DNA of 49,547 nt, from contig NZ_VKDF01000016.1 of assembly GCF_007096355.1 (NCBI RefSeq), positions 1-49,547 on the forward strand, written 5' to 3'. The notes under the pieces were generated by a model. It had not been told where the DNA came from and did not search any database. It saw nothing but the letters and a program-made list of their open reading frames with translations. Each line of letters begins with the position of its first letter. Positions within the stretch are counted from its first letter, which is position 1. The stretch is from Paracoccus sp. M683 (GTDB lineage Bacteria; Pseudomonadota; Alphaproteobacteria; Rhodobacterales; Rhodobacteraceae). Both the position numbers and the translations under genes were made by a program. This document shows positions 24,460 to 32,885 of this stretch, piece after piece.

Positions 24460-25457
24460 TGTCTGTATCTCCCTTGGCCTTCCAGCGCCGATCTGGCGGC
24501 GTGGTATTCGTCCGAAAGCCGCGCCACGATCGTTTCGGTTGGCTGCAACGCTGTGGATTGCCCAACCGCTTGCCCCGCGCTCCAGACCTGTGACCAGGCG
24601 CGGGGCCGGTCGGGATCGGTCTTGGCACCCATGCGGCGCGGTTGGGCCAGACGAGCCTCGTCAAGACACACGCCGGCCTGCTCGATGCTTGGAACAAGAT
24701 AATTGGCATGCGTGCCGGAAAACAGCGGTGTGTAGAGGATATGCTGGGATTGCGCCGCCACGATCATCCGCTTGTGGTCTTCGGGCGCGATCGCCTCGTT
24801 GGTGGGAATAAAGACCGTTCCGCAATAGGCGAAATCGCAGCCCAGCACCTCGGCCGCCAGAATGGCGCGACCGTTCGCGATGGCACCCGACAGCGCCAGC
24901 GGCCCGTCATGGAAGGCGCGCACCTCGTCGACCAGCGCGAAGGGGCTAAGCGTGCCGGCATGCCCCCCGGCGCCCGCGCAGACAAGGATCAACCCGTCGA
25001 CGCCGGCCGCCACGGCGCGACGGGCATGCCGCGCCTTGATCACGTCGTGAAACACCAAGCCGCCATAGCCGTGCACGGCCTCGACCACCTTGTCGGGTGC
25101 CGACAGCGATGTGATGACCAACGGCACCTTGTGGCGCACCAATGTGGCAAGGTCCTGCTCAAGGCGGGTGTTATAGTCGTTGACGATCAGGTTCACGCCG
25201 AACGGCGCCGGGATCTCGCCGGTGTCTTGCTGATGCGCGTCAAGCCGGCGCCTGATCTCGGTCAGCCAGACATCAAGCTGATCGGCGGGGCGCGCGTTCA
25301 GCGCGGGAAAGGTTCCGATGATACCGGCCTTGCACTGAGCCACCACCAGATCAACCCCAGAGGCAAGGAACATCGGCGCGCCGATCAGCGGCAGTTTCAG
25401 GCTGGCACGCAGGGCGGTGATCCGATCATGCGTTGCGGAATGGAATCGGTCGGTCAT
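24456..25457 (-). CDS. Nitronate monooxygenase family flavoprotein (second copy)
   Basis: This 333-residue FMN TIM-barrel protein has the start motif LPLIGAPMFLASG, the catalytic-histidine loop VCAGAGGHAGTLS and the phosphate-binding segment LSGAIANGRAILAAEVLG. It is clearly a different branch from the copy at 11772. As with that copy, nitronate oxidation and enoyl reduction are both possible. It starts 6 bases after the CitE-like gene stop and its end overlaps the AidB-like start by 4 bases, so it is firmly part of the operon. Confidence 0.84.
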   Translation of the reverse strand: MTDRFHSATHDRITALRASLKLPLIGAPMFLASGVDLVVAQCKAGIIGTFPALNARPADQLDVWLTEIRRRLDAHQQDTGEIPAPFGVNLIVNDYNTRLEQDLATLVRHKVPLVITSLSAPDKVVEAVHGYGGLVFHDVIKARHARRAVAAGVDGLILVCAGAGGHAGTLSPFALVDEVRAFHDGPLALSGAIANGRAILAAEVLGCDFAYCGTVFIPTNEAIAPEDHKRMIVAAQSQHILYTPLFSGTHANYLVPSIEQAGVCLDEARLAQPRRMGAKTDPDRPRAWSQVWSAGQAVGQSTALQPTETIVARLSDEYHAARSALEGQGRYRQ

Positions 25458-25463
25458 GCGATC

Positions 25464-26357
25464 CTAACTTTCCTGACGGGTCCGGGCGGCAGGCACCGGG
25501 GCGCGCCGTCCGCCGATCCTGGGCAAAGCGTCGGCAGCCTGCCCCACGGCTGCCTGTCCGCGCAAAAGAAGCCGCCGCGCCCGCATGGCAACCGGCGAGC
25601 GCAGCATTTCGCCCTCGGCATCCGACGTTGGGCATTCGTCCGCCGCAAGTGCGTGGCGCGCCCAGTCCAGATCTTGTGGTGTGGCACAAAACCCCTTTTG
25701 CGCCGGCGCCAGTTGCCGCTGGTGGATCAGGCATTTGCCGCCGAACCCCAGCTCTCGGGCATGTCTTGCATCGTCGGTGATCGCCGCGCCATCGGTGACG
25801 CTGATCGTCACCCCGTCCAGCGGCGCCGGACGACCCGCCAGCCGTGCCGCCTGCACGATACGGCTGCGCAGCGGCAACAGCGCAATCCGTGTATGCGCGC
25901 AGCCCATCTCTTCGCACAGGTCGATCGACCCGAGGGCCAGCCGGTCTGCCTTTGCCGCGATCTCGTCGACCCGCGACAGGCCGGGCAGCGTCTCGATCTG
26001 GGCGATGACCTTCTGGCCGTGGTTCAGCGCAGCCCGGACTGCGGCAATCTGCTCGGCGCTTTCGCACTTGGGCAGGATGATCCCGTCGGTACCGATCTTG
26101 CGGGCAAAGGCCAGGTCATCGCGGTGCCAGACGGTGCCGACACCGTTTACACGCAGGAACAGCCTGACCATAGGATCCTTCGGCAGCGCACCTTGCGGGA
26201 TACGCCGCACCGCCACCTTGCTGTCAGGCGCAACCGAATCCTCAAGGTCGATGACCACGATGTCCGATCCTGACATGCAGGCGGCCGCAAATGCATCCGG
26301 GCGCGCGGCAGAAACGAACAGTGGGAAACTCGGCGGCTCTTCTGGAAATCGGTTCAT
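25464..26357 (-). CDS. CitE/HpcH-type lyase (citrate lyase beta-like)
   Basis: This 297-residue TIM-barrel lyase carries the core motifs of the CitE, malyl-CoA and citramalyl-CoA lyase group: DIVVIDLEDSVAP, the arginine in LRVNGVGT, ILPKCESAEQI and the metal-binding IETLPGL, then LGSIDLCEEMG. These enzymes split beta-hydroxyacyl-CoAs to acetyl-CoA or propionyl-CoA plus a ketoacid. Without citrate-lyase alpha and gamma subunits nearby, a CoA-thioester substrate such as a citramalyl-CoA type is more likely than citrate lyase. I chose the ATG at 26357. The frame is open to 26396 through residues unlike the family. Confidence 0.86.
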   Translation of the reverse strand: MNRFPEEPPSFPLFVSAARPDAFAAACMSGSDIVVIDLEDSVAPDSKVAVRRIPQGALPKDPMVRLFLRVNGVGTVWHRDDLAFARKIGTDGIILPKCESAEQIAAVRAALNHGQKVIAQIETLPGLSRVDEIAAKADRLALGSIDLCEEMGCAHTRIALLPLRSRIVQAARLAGRPAPLDGVTISVTDGAAITDDARHARELGFGGKCLIHQRQLAPAQKGFCATPQDLDWARHALAADECPTSDAEGEMLRSPVAMRARRLLLRGQAAVGQAADALPRIGGRRAPVPAARTRQES

Positions 26358-26414
26358 GGGACGCTCTTGTTTGCACGGCATCCGATCTTGCGGCACGTGG
26401 GCCGCGTAACGGAT

Positions 26415-27209
26415 TCAGCGGGATTGCGGGCCGTTGTTGCGCAGGATCTCTTCCTCGGTCCGTTGCCACAGCTCGAAGGCGATCGGATCGCTGCGTTCTT
26501 CAAGAATATGGCCGACCAGCCCGATCGACCGCGCCATGACCCCGAAACCGCGAACGATCTGCCAGGGAAAACCGAACTCGCAGCAGATCGCCCCGATGGC
26601 ACCCGTCGCATTGATCGGCAGCGGCTTGCCCCGGACCGCCTCGGCCTCGCGTTGCAGGCATTGCATCAACGCGACATATTCGCCCGACAACCCATTCTCT
26701 GCGGCGATCTGGAAAAGGCGCGGCGTGCGCGGATCCACCGGCTTGTGCAGCGGATGACCCAGCCCCGGCAGTATCTGCTTGCGCGCAGCATAGTCTGCGA
26801 CCAGATCCTTTGCGATCGCTTCAAGGTCGGCGCCGGTGCCCAACCGCTCGGCCGGCAGCGCCTCGTAAAGCAGGCGCGACGCGCCCTCCATGGACCCGAC
26901 AAAGACCGTGCCCAGACCGTTCAGCCCCGCCGCCACCGCCGCCTGCAAAGACTCGGGCGCGCCCAGATAGGTCAGTCGCGCGACCATGGCCGAGGGCGTG
27001 ATCCCGTGTTCAACCAGGGTGATGACGATCGCATTGAATACCCTGGATTCCTCGGGCGTCGGCTTGCGATGCGCGGTCAGCAGGAAGGCCAGGTCACCCA
27101 GGTTCATCTTGCCCAGGATCTCGCTTGGCAGGTCAAGGCCGCGAACGCTGATCTTGTCTGGCGTGCTCCAGCCGATCTGCGAGGTCAGGTTGTCTTTGCG
27201 CTGAGGCAT
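26415..27209 (-). CDS. Citryl-CoA-lyase-like protein (citrate-synthase fold)
   Basis: This 264-residue protein corresponds to the C-terminal part of citrate synthase and is much shorter than the 430-residue enzyme. It keeps the catalytic histidine motif LGHPLHKPVDPR, INATGAIGAICCEFGF and the arginine region ARSIGLVGHILEE. Short proteins of this kind include citryl-CoA lyase, which cleaves citryl-CoA to acetyl-CoA and oxaloacetate. It sits directly upstream of the unrelated CitE-type lyase, so one transcript encodes two different folds for a similar cleavage. AAGGAAAAG precedes the ATG. The exact substrate is unknown. Confidence 0.85.
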   Translation of the reverse strand: MPQRKDNLTSQIGWSTPDKISVRGLDLPSEILGKMNLGDLAFLLTAHRKPTPEESRVFNAIVITLVEHGITPSAMVARLTYLGAPESLQAAVAAGLNGLGTVFVGSMEGASRLLYEALPAERLGTGADLEAIAKDLVADYAARKQILPGLGHPLHKPVDPRTPRLFQIAAENGLSGEYVALMQCLQREAEAVRGKPLPINATGAIGAICCEFGFPWQIVRGFGVMARSIGLVGHILEERSDPIAFELWQRTEEEILRNNGPQSR

Positions 27210-27220
27210 CGTCTTTTCCT

Positions 27221-27871
27221 TCAGGTCAGGATTCTTGCTTCGGTCATCGCCTGCACGTCCTCAAGGCGGTTGCCCGGCGCCAGTTCGACCAGCCGAAAGC
27301 CGTCAGGTGTCACATCCAGAACCGCAAGGTCGGTGTAGACGCGGTTGACGACGCCCAGCCCGGTCAAGGGATAGGTGCAGCGTTTCAGAAGCTTCGGCGT
27401 GCCGTCCCTGTTGACGTGGCGCATCATCACGAAGATCAGCGGCACCCCCGCCACCAGATCCATGGCACCGCCGACGGCAGGGGGGAATTTCTCGTCCAGC
27501 GTCGCCCAGTTCGCCAGGTCGCCGTTCTCGGCCACCTGATAGGCGCCAAGAACCGCGATATTGATATGCCCTCCGCGCATCATGGCGAAGCTGTCGGAAT
27601 GCTCGAAATAGGCGGCGCCGGGCGCTGCGGTGACATAGCGCTTGCTGGCGTCGATCAGCTCGAAATCCTCGTGACCCGCGGGCGGGTTCGGGCCAACACC
27701 GAGAATGCCGTTTTCAGAATGGTAGATCACCTCGCGGCCCTCGGGAACATAGGCCGAGACATGGGTTGGCTTGCCAATCCCCAGGTTCACATAGCTTCCG
27801 TCCGGGATGTCTTGGGCCACGCGGGCGGCAAGGCTGGCATCGGTCAGCGGGTTCAGGTTCATGACGGTCAT
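27221..27871 (-). CDS. CoA-transferase subunit B (3-oxoacid CoA-transferase type)
   Basis: This 216-residue protein holds the catalytic glutamate of class I CoA-transferases in IYHSENGILGVGP, preceded by YVNLGIGKPTHVSAYVP and followed by GGHINIAVLGAYQVAENGDLANW. It pairs with subunit A. Its ATG overlaps the A stop (ATGA). An alternative start 9 bases downstream (ATG of MNLNPL) is possible. The dimer transfers CoA from an acyl-CoA to a carboxylate, presumably activating the acid imported by the TRAP system. Annotations as succinyl-CoA:3-ketoacid transferase are common for this sequence type but are not specific. Confidence 0.9.
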   Translation of the reverse strand: MTVMNLNPLTDASLAARVAQDIPDGSYVNLGIGKPTHVSAYVPEGREVIYHSENGILGVGPNPPAGHEDFELIDASKRYVTAAPGAAYFEHSDSFAMMRGGHINIAVLGAYQVAENGDLANWATLDEKFPPAVGGAMDLVAGVPLIFVMMRHVNRDGTPKLLKRCTYPLTGLGVVNRVYTDLAVLDVTPDGFRLVELAPGNRLEDVQAMTEARILT

Positions 27872-28533
27872 GGCCGCACCCCGTATTCCACGACGCTTTG
27901 GACAAAGATGCCCGGCGTCACAACGTTTTCAGGATCAAGCGGCGTGTCGGACATGTGCCGCACCTCCGCCACCGCATGTCGAGAGGCCATGGCCATCACC
28001 GGGTTGAAGTTCCGCGCGGTGGCGTGAAAGCAGAGATTGCCCCACTTGTCCGCCCGGTCAGCGCGAAGCAGCGCGAAATCCGCGTGCAGCGGGGCCTCGA
28101 ACACATAGCCGCGCCCGTCGATCATGCGGGTTTCTTTTCCCTCGGCCAGCAGCGTGCCATAGCCCGTTGGCGTCAGGAACCCGCCAAGCCCCGCACCGGC
28201 GGCGCGAATACGTTCGGCCAGCGTGCCCTGCGGGACGACCTCCAGTTCGACCTCGCCTGCCTCGTAGCGCTTTTCGAACCAGATCGAGCCGGGAGAACGC
28301 GGATAGGAACAGATGACTTTCGCCACGCGCCCCGCTTTCAGCAGCTTGGCGATGCCGGTTTCTTCGGCACCGGCATTGTTCGAGATCACCGTCAGCCCCG
28401 TCGCACCCTGCGCAAGCAGCGCATCAATCAGGCCGAAGGGAATGCCCGAGGATCCGAACCCCCCGATCATCACCGATGCGCCATCCCGGATCGGGGCGAC
28501 AGCGCTTTCCAGATCGGCAACACGCTTGTCCAT
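27868..28533 (-). CDS. CoA-transferase subunit A (3-oxoacid CoA-transferase type)
   Basis: This 221-residue partner of the B subunit has the CoA-binding glycine loop GGFGSSGIPFGLIDALLAQG near residue 23, LTVISNNAG, and the GGFLTPTGYGT segment near 137. Its ATG at 28533 is preceded by AGGAGGAATTCC, a strong ribosome site. It lies 23 bases downstream of the TRAP permease gene, linking transport and activation in one transcript. Confidence 0.9.
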   Translation of the reverse strand: MDKRVADLESAVAPIRDGASVMIGGFGSSGIPFGLIDALLAQGATGLTVISNNAGAEETGIAKLLKAGRVAKVICSYPRSPGSIWFEKRYEAGEVELEVVPQGTLAERIRAAGAGLGGFLTPTGYGTLLAEGKETRMIDGRGYVFEAPLHADFALLRADRADKWGNLCFHATARNFNPVMAMASRHAVAEVRHMSDTPLDPENVVTPGIFVQSVVEYGVRP

Positions 28534-28556
28534 CGGAATTCCTCCTGACGTCTGGA

Positions 28557-30509
28557 TCAGGCCTTGGCGGCGTTTTTGCGCCGGACAAGCCCAAGGTTCA
28601 CAACAAACACCGCGATCAGAATCCCGGCTCCGACAAGGCTGGTGGTCAGTTCTGGAAGCAGGATCAGCACGCCGCCCAGGGCAACCGCAATCCGGCTGAC
28701 GATACCGATCTTTCCGACCTTGTAGAGCCAGGCTTCAAAGGCCGACGTGATCGCCCAGATGGCCACCAGTGTCAGCGCAACCCGCTCGAATATCTGCAAC
28801 CAGGTGCCCTCCATGATCAGCGCCGGGTCGTAGACGAAGATGAAAGGCAGCACGAACAGGGGCATGCCAAGGCGCATGGCGTGAAACCCGGTCTGCATCG
28901 GCTTTGATCCGGCGACATTTGCCGCAGTGATCGCGGCCAGGGCAACGGGCGGGGTAATATAGGACAGCATGCCCCAGTAGAGGATGAACAGATGGCTGGC
29001 GATCGGGTTCAGCCCGGCCTGGACCAATGCCGGTGCCAGCAGGATCGACAGAAAGATGTAGCAGGCCGTGACCGTCATCCCCATGCCAAGCACAAAGCTG
29101 GTCACAGCCCCGGCGATCAGCATCAGCGCGGTGTTTCCGCCCGCATAAAGCAGCAACTCGCGAGAGAAGGCGCCGGCAACACCGGTGTAAGACAGGCCAC
29201 CGACGACAAGGCCGATCCCGGCAAGCACCGCCACAAGGGTGGCAATATTGCCCGAGACGTCCAGCAGCAGGGCCTTGGCCCGGCCCAGCGTCAGGCGGGT
29301 GTCCTTGTTGAACGCCGTCGCCAGCAGCATCACCAACGAGGCATAATAGGGCGAGCGCGCTTCCATCCGCAGGCCCATCAGCACGAAGATCAGCACTGCA
29401 AGGCTTAGAAGGTAAGGCCAGCCCGATTTCAGCACCGGCCAGATTGCCGGCATCTCGCTGCGCGGCAGCCCGTTCAGGCCACGGCGCGCGGCATACATAT
29501 CGACCTGAAACAGCAGTGCGACATAGAACAACAGCGCCGGAATGACTGCGGCGACCACGATGGTGGAATATTGCACCCCAAGGAACGAGGCCATGACAAA
29601 GGCCACCGTTCCCATGACAGGCGGCATCAGCGTCGCGCCGGTCGAGGCGCAGGCCTCGACTGCGGCGGCGTAATGCGCGGGATAGCCGACCCTGCGCATC
29701 GTCGGAATCGAGAACGGACCCGATGTCAGGATATTCGAGATCACGCTGCCCGAAAGCGAGCCGAGAATCCCCGAGCCCATGACGGCGACCTTTGCCGGGC
29801 CGCCCCGGCTGTGGCCCAGCAGCGCCGAGGCAAGCTCCATGAAGAAGTCGCTGCCCTTGGTCGCCACAAGGACAGAGCCGAAGATCACAAAGCCGATCAC
29901 CAGTTCCGCAACGACCTGCATGGGAATGCCGATGATCGACTCGACGCCCAGCACATGCGCGCGCACGGTGCCGGCCAGCGAGTATTCGGTGCCCCACAAG
30001 AAGCCCGGCATGTAATCGGCATAAAGCGGGTAAGCGCCGAACAGCAGCGCCGTCACCAGCAGAATTGGGCCGCCTGCGCGCCGCACGCCTTCCAGCACCA
30101 GCACGATCAATATGGTGGCCATGATATCGGCCATCAGCGGCGCATCGAATTCCCAGCCCTGCTGAATGATGTCGAGGCCGTGATAGCCAAGCCAACCGGC
30201 ACTGACCAGCGCCGCGACGGCAAGGATGGGATTCAGCCACCTAAGCCTGTGCGGGTGGCTGGTGCTTGCCGGCAAGATCAGGAAAGCCACCGCCAGAAAG
30301 ATGCCGATGAGATAGTAGAGATAGGCGCTGCCAAGCGGCTGGAACCCGAAAAGGTTCAACAGAAACTGCTGGTTTATCGCCATGAGAACGCCCAGGGCGC
30401 CCAGCACCATGACGACCGCACGCATCACCGGCTCGTCGGATGTCGCATCAAGGGGGATTGCGGCCTGCACCGCCGAAACGGCGGGATCTGTGGACTTGTC
30501 GGAATTCAT
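28557..30509 (-). CDS. TRAP transporter permease, fused small and large subunits (4TM/12TM)
   Basis: This 650-residue, highly hydrophobic protein has about four N-terminal membrane segments matching the small subunit and a large DctM-like domain. The latter carries GSVISNILTSGPFSIPTMRRVGYP, EACASTGATLMPPVMG and GMGMTVTACYIFLSILLAPAL. Fused permeases of this kind work with TAXI-type binding proteins, and one is encoded just upstream. Transport is usually driven by a sodium gradient. AGGAAG lies before the ATG. An internal hairpin lies upstream (30540-30562). The likely cargo is an organic acid fed to the CoA-transferase encoded next. Confidence 0.93.
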   Translation of the reverse strand: MNSDKSTDPAVSAVQAAIPLDATSDEPVMRAVVMVLGALGVLMAINQQFLLNLFGFQPLGSAYLYYLIGIFLAVAFLILPASTSHPHRLRWLNPILAVAALVSAGWLGYHGLDIIQQGWEFDAPLMADIMATILIVLVLEGVRRAGGPILLVTALLFGAYPLYADYMPGFLWGTEYSLAGTVRAHVLGVESIIGIPMQVVAELVIGFVIFGSVLVATKGSDFFMELASALLGHSRGGPAKVAVMGSGILGSLSGSVISNILTSGPFSIPTMRRVGYPAHYAAAVEACASTGATLMPPVMGTVAFVMASFLGVQYSTIVVAAVIPALLFYVALLFQVDMYAARRGLNGLPRSEMPAIWPVLKSGWPYLLSLAVLIFVLMGLRMEARSPYYASLVMLLATAFNKDTRLTLGRAKALLLDVSGNIATLVAVLAGIGLVVGGLSYTGVAGAFSRELLLYAGGNTALMLIAGAVTSFVLGMGMTVTACYIFLSILLAPALVQAGLNPIASHLFILYWGMLSYITPPVALAAITAANVAGSKPMQTGFHAMRLGMPLFVLPFIFVYDPALIMEGTWLQIFERVALTLVAIWAITSAFEAWLYKVGKIGIVSRIAVALGGVLILLPELTTSLVGAGILIAVFVVNLGLVRRKNAAKA

Positions 30510-30539
30510 GGTTTCTTCCTGATCAAGACACCAAGCCCC

Positions 30540-30562
30540 CCCCGGCGCTATCCGCGCCGGGG
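30540..30562 (-). terminator. Hairpin between binding-protein and permease genes
   Basis: CCCCGGCGC (30540-30548) pairs perfectly with GCGCCGGGG (30554-30562) around a 5-base loop, 20 bases after the TAXI gene stop and 31 bases before the permease start. There is no T tract. A strong stem here would stabilise the binding-protein mRNA or end part of the transcripts. This is a common way of making more binding protein than permease. Confidence 0.65.
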
Positions 30563-30581
30563 AGGTTTGGCGAACTTCGGT

Positions 30582-31712
30582 TCAGTTCAACTGTGCGACG
30601 ATTTCGGCCCGCCGGGCCATCCAGGCATCGGCAAACTCGGCATCAGAAAGCGCTTCGTTCTGCGCCTTGAACTCGTCCCATGCGGCCAGCATCGCATCCA
30701 GGCGCTCGATCCGTTTGGTGTTCCAGGCATCGTCTTCGTCGGTCCAGATGCCCTTTTCCTTGAGATAGCGGACCGCGCCTTCATGGAACGGCACATCCAT
30801 CGCCGGCTTGCCGGACATCTCAAGGGTCCAGCGCTGCATGGTCGCAGTGCCGTCCTTGTAAAGATCATAGCTTTCGTCCAGCGCCTTGATGAAGGCATAG
30901 ACGTCATCAGCCGATTTTTCGCTGGTGGTGGTGATCACCGGATAGCGATAGGCCGCCATCTTCGCGATCTCGCCTTCAGGCAGCCCGGCCGCCACGTCCT
31001 CGTCCGACGGCCCCATGATCGGCAGCACCTTCAGAAGGCCTTCCCAGCCTGCTGCATTGTCAGCCTCCAATGGCGCATAGTGAATGCCGCGCGGGCTTTC
31101 CGCCAGTTCGTAAAGCTGGCTGGTCGTCGGCGTGGTGCAGGTGGCGTCCGATTCATTCCGGGTCATCGACGACATTGCCGCCGCATAGGTCGGAAAGGTG
31201 ACCACTTCGACATCATCAAGGGTCAGGCCGCCAAAGGCCAGGATTGCTTCGCATTTCACGTTCACCGACGGATTTCCCGCGACAAAGGCGATACGCTTGC
31301 CGCGGGCGTCCGCGACAGTGTCGATCCCGGCATCCCCGGCTGCGATCAGCGTGATGCCGGCAGGACGGCCGGCCACCGCGCGCAGGTCGCGCGGTCCCCA
31401 GTCGCGGGTGGCGAAATCAAAGGCGCCTTCGGACACGAAGAAGGCTTCTGTCGCCAGAAAGGCATAGTCGGCACGCCCCTGCAACAACGGTTGCAGGCGG
31501 CCGATGCCGCTGCCCGAGGGCTGAATCCGCACGCGGGTGCCGAATTGTTTGCCAAAGGCGTCGGCGATTGCCGAAGCTTCGGCATAGCCGGCCGAGCCGA
31601 CGTCGTAGGACGTCCATACCATCGTCCCCGGCAGTTCCTGCGCCGACGCAGCGACCGTGCCAAGTGCCATGAGGCCACAAATGGCGGCCCCGAATTTGTA
31701 TCCGGTTTTCAT
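30582..31712 (-). CDS. TAXI-family TRAP transporter substrate-binding protein
   Basis: This 376-residue periplasmic protein has a signal peptide (KFGAAICGLMALGTVAASA, cleavage near residue 24). The TAXI core follows: MVWTSYDVGSAGYAEASAIADAF near the N terminus, RADYAFLATEAFF, KRIAFVAGNPSVN and HEGAVRYLKEKGIW near the C terminus. It catches the substrate for the fused TRAP permease. The ATG at 31712 is preceded by GGGAGG; a start 18 bases upstream has no ribosome site. It is the first gene of the cluster C operon, opposite a LysR regulator gene. Confidence 0.92.
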   Translation of the reverse strand: MKTGYKFGAAICGLMALGTVAASAQELPGTMVWTSYDVGSAGYAEASAIADAFGKQFGTRVRIQPSGSGIGRLQPLLQGRADYAFLATEAFFVSEGAFDFATRDWGPRDLRAVAGRPAGITLIAAGDAGIDTVADARGKRIAFVAGNPSVNVKCEAILAFGGLTLDDVEVVTFPTYAAAMSSMTRNESDATCTTPTTSQLYELAESPRGIHYAPLEADNAAGWEGLLKVLPIMGPSDEDVAAGLPEGEIAKMAAYRYPVITTTSEKSADDVYAFIKALDESYDLYKDGTATMQRWTLEMSGKPAMDVPFHEGAVRYLKEKGIWTDEDDAWNTKRIERLDAMLAAWDEFKAQNEALSDAEFADAWMARRAEIVAQLN

Positions 31713-31847
31713 GCAATCCTCCCTGTGCATCGAAAAGACTCGATCAGGTCAGTCCTCTTCTGACCCGAAGCCCCAGCCTGCCATTGGCAGTCCACGCGGG
31801 GCTGATCTCTTCCTTCCAAGCAAAAGCTTGGCGAACTGGAAGTCATA

Positions 31848-31866
31848 TATCAAATGCATTATGATA
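31848..31866. promoter_or_regulatory. Candidate LysR-type operator in the divergent promoter region
   Basis: The 180-base gap 31713-31892 separates the TAXI gene and the LysR gene. It contains TATCA (31848-31852), 9 bases centred on AATGCATT, then TGATA (31862-31866). This is an inverted repeat in a markedly AT-rich patch of an otherwise GC-rich region. LysR regulators typically bind such dyads between themselves and the divergently transcribed target. Confidence 0.5.
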
Positions 31867-31892
31867 ATATCAGAGATACTGTTGAGGCATGG

Positions 31893-32819
31893 ATGGATCT
31901 GCGTCAGTTGCGATATTTTATTCAGGTGGTGGAGATGAACAGCATCACCGCCGCTGCCGAGCGCCTGAATATCGCGCAGCCTGCGCTTAGCCGCGTGGTA
32001 AAGGCGCTGGAGGACGAGTTGGACGCAAGCTTGCTGCGCCGCCACGGTCGGGGTGTGATGCCCACCGAAGAGGGGATACGCCTTGCTCGGCGGGCAAAGA
32101 CCATTCTCGAAGATGTCGAGGATATGGCGGGTGATATTTCGGGCAATCGTGCCCCGCTGTCGGGTTCGGTAACGCTTGGCCTGCCGCCGACCGTGTCTGA
32201 CATTCTTGCGACCCACCTGATCGAGCGCACGATGCAGACGCTTCCAGATGTGAAGCTGCGCATCAATTCGGGCTTCAGCGGCCATGTTCAGGACTGGCTC
32301 TTGCGTGGCAAGGTCGATCTGGGCGTCGCCTATGAAGGACAAAGATCGCCGTCCATCAAGGCGCAACCCATTATTATCGAACGACTTTTCCTGATTCAAT
32401 CCGCCAAGGCCGAGGGTGCGCGGGACGGCGTTCCCATCCCGATCCGCGACGCGCTTGCGAAACCGCTGATCCTGCCCAACCCCGAGCACGGCCTGCGCGG
32501 TCGGATCGAGACGATCTCGCAAGACGAACGGATTGACCTCAATGTCGTGCTTGAGATTGATATTCTGCCGACCATGCTTGCCTTTGTCGAACGCGGGCTG
32601 GGCAGCACGATCCTGCCTCTGGTCAGCGTGACCAACCATATCAGCGACGGGCGGCTGATCGCGCGGCCAATCGTCCAGCGCACGATCGACCGGACGCTGG
32701 TTCTGATGACGCCATTGAACCGCCCCGGATCGCGCTTGATCAGCAATTTCGCCGATTTCCTGACCACCGAGGTTCACGCGATGGTCGCGTCTGGCCAATG
32801 GCCCGGCACCACGCTTTAA
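31893..32819 (+). CDS. LysR-family transcriptional regulator
   Basis: This 308-residue regulator starts with the LysR helix-turn-helix: MDLRQLRYFIQVVEMNS, then AAERLNIAQPALSRVVKALEDELDASLLRRHGRGVMPTEEG. A two-lobed ligand domain follows, with GSVTLGLPPTVSD and VDLGVAYEG. I chose the ATG at 31893, where the family alignment begins, over one at 31854. It is divergent from the TAXI-TRAP-CoA-transferase operon and so probably activates it when the substrate or an intermediate binds. The ligand domain resembles those of aromatic or dicarboxylate sensors only in general form. Confidence 0.9.
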   Translation: MDLRQLRYFIQVVEMNSITAAAERLNIAQPALSRVVKALEDELDASLLRRHGRGVMPTEEGIRLARRAKTILEDVEDMAGDISGNRAPLSGSVTLGLPPTVSDILATHLIERTMQTLPDVKLRINSGFSGHVQDWLLRGKVDLGVAYEGQRSPSIKAQPIIIERLFLIQSAKAEGARDGVPIPIRDALAKPLILPNPEHGLRGRIETISQDERIDLNVVLEIDILPTMLAFVERGLGSTILPLVSVTNHISDGRLIARPIVQRTIDRTLVLMTPLNRPGSRLISNFADFLTTEVHAMVASGQWPGTTL

Positions 32820-32841
32820 GGGTCAGGGCATGCGCTTCTGA

Positions 32842-32884
32842 TATGGCAAGGAAGTCAGCCATACCAGCCAGGTCTGTGCCTGGC
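32842..32884. terminator. Two hairpins between converging genes
   Basis: Two short perfect stems lie in the 66-base gap between the LysR gene end (32819) and the membrane-protein gene end (32886). TATGGC pairs with GCCATA (32842-32847 and 32858-32863), and GCCAGG pairs with CCTGGC across six bases (32867-32872 and 32879-32884). They probably stop transcription from both sides. No T tract is seen. Confidence 0.45.
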
Positions 32885-32885
32885 A

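Noticed and set aside
26358..26396. Longer CitE-like protein starting at 26396
   Set aside because: The extra 13 residues (starting from GTG) do not resemble the family and no good ribosome site precedes them; the start at 26357 is preferred, though without strong ribosome-site support.
29571..31763. Plus-strand open frame of 730 codons
   Set aside because: It lies opposite the TRAP permease and TAXI genes, has Arg/Gln/His-rich sequence without any family motif, and reflects the GC-rich codon use of the real minus-strand genes.
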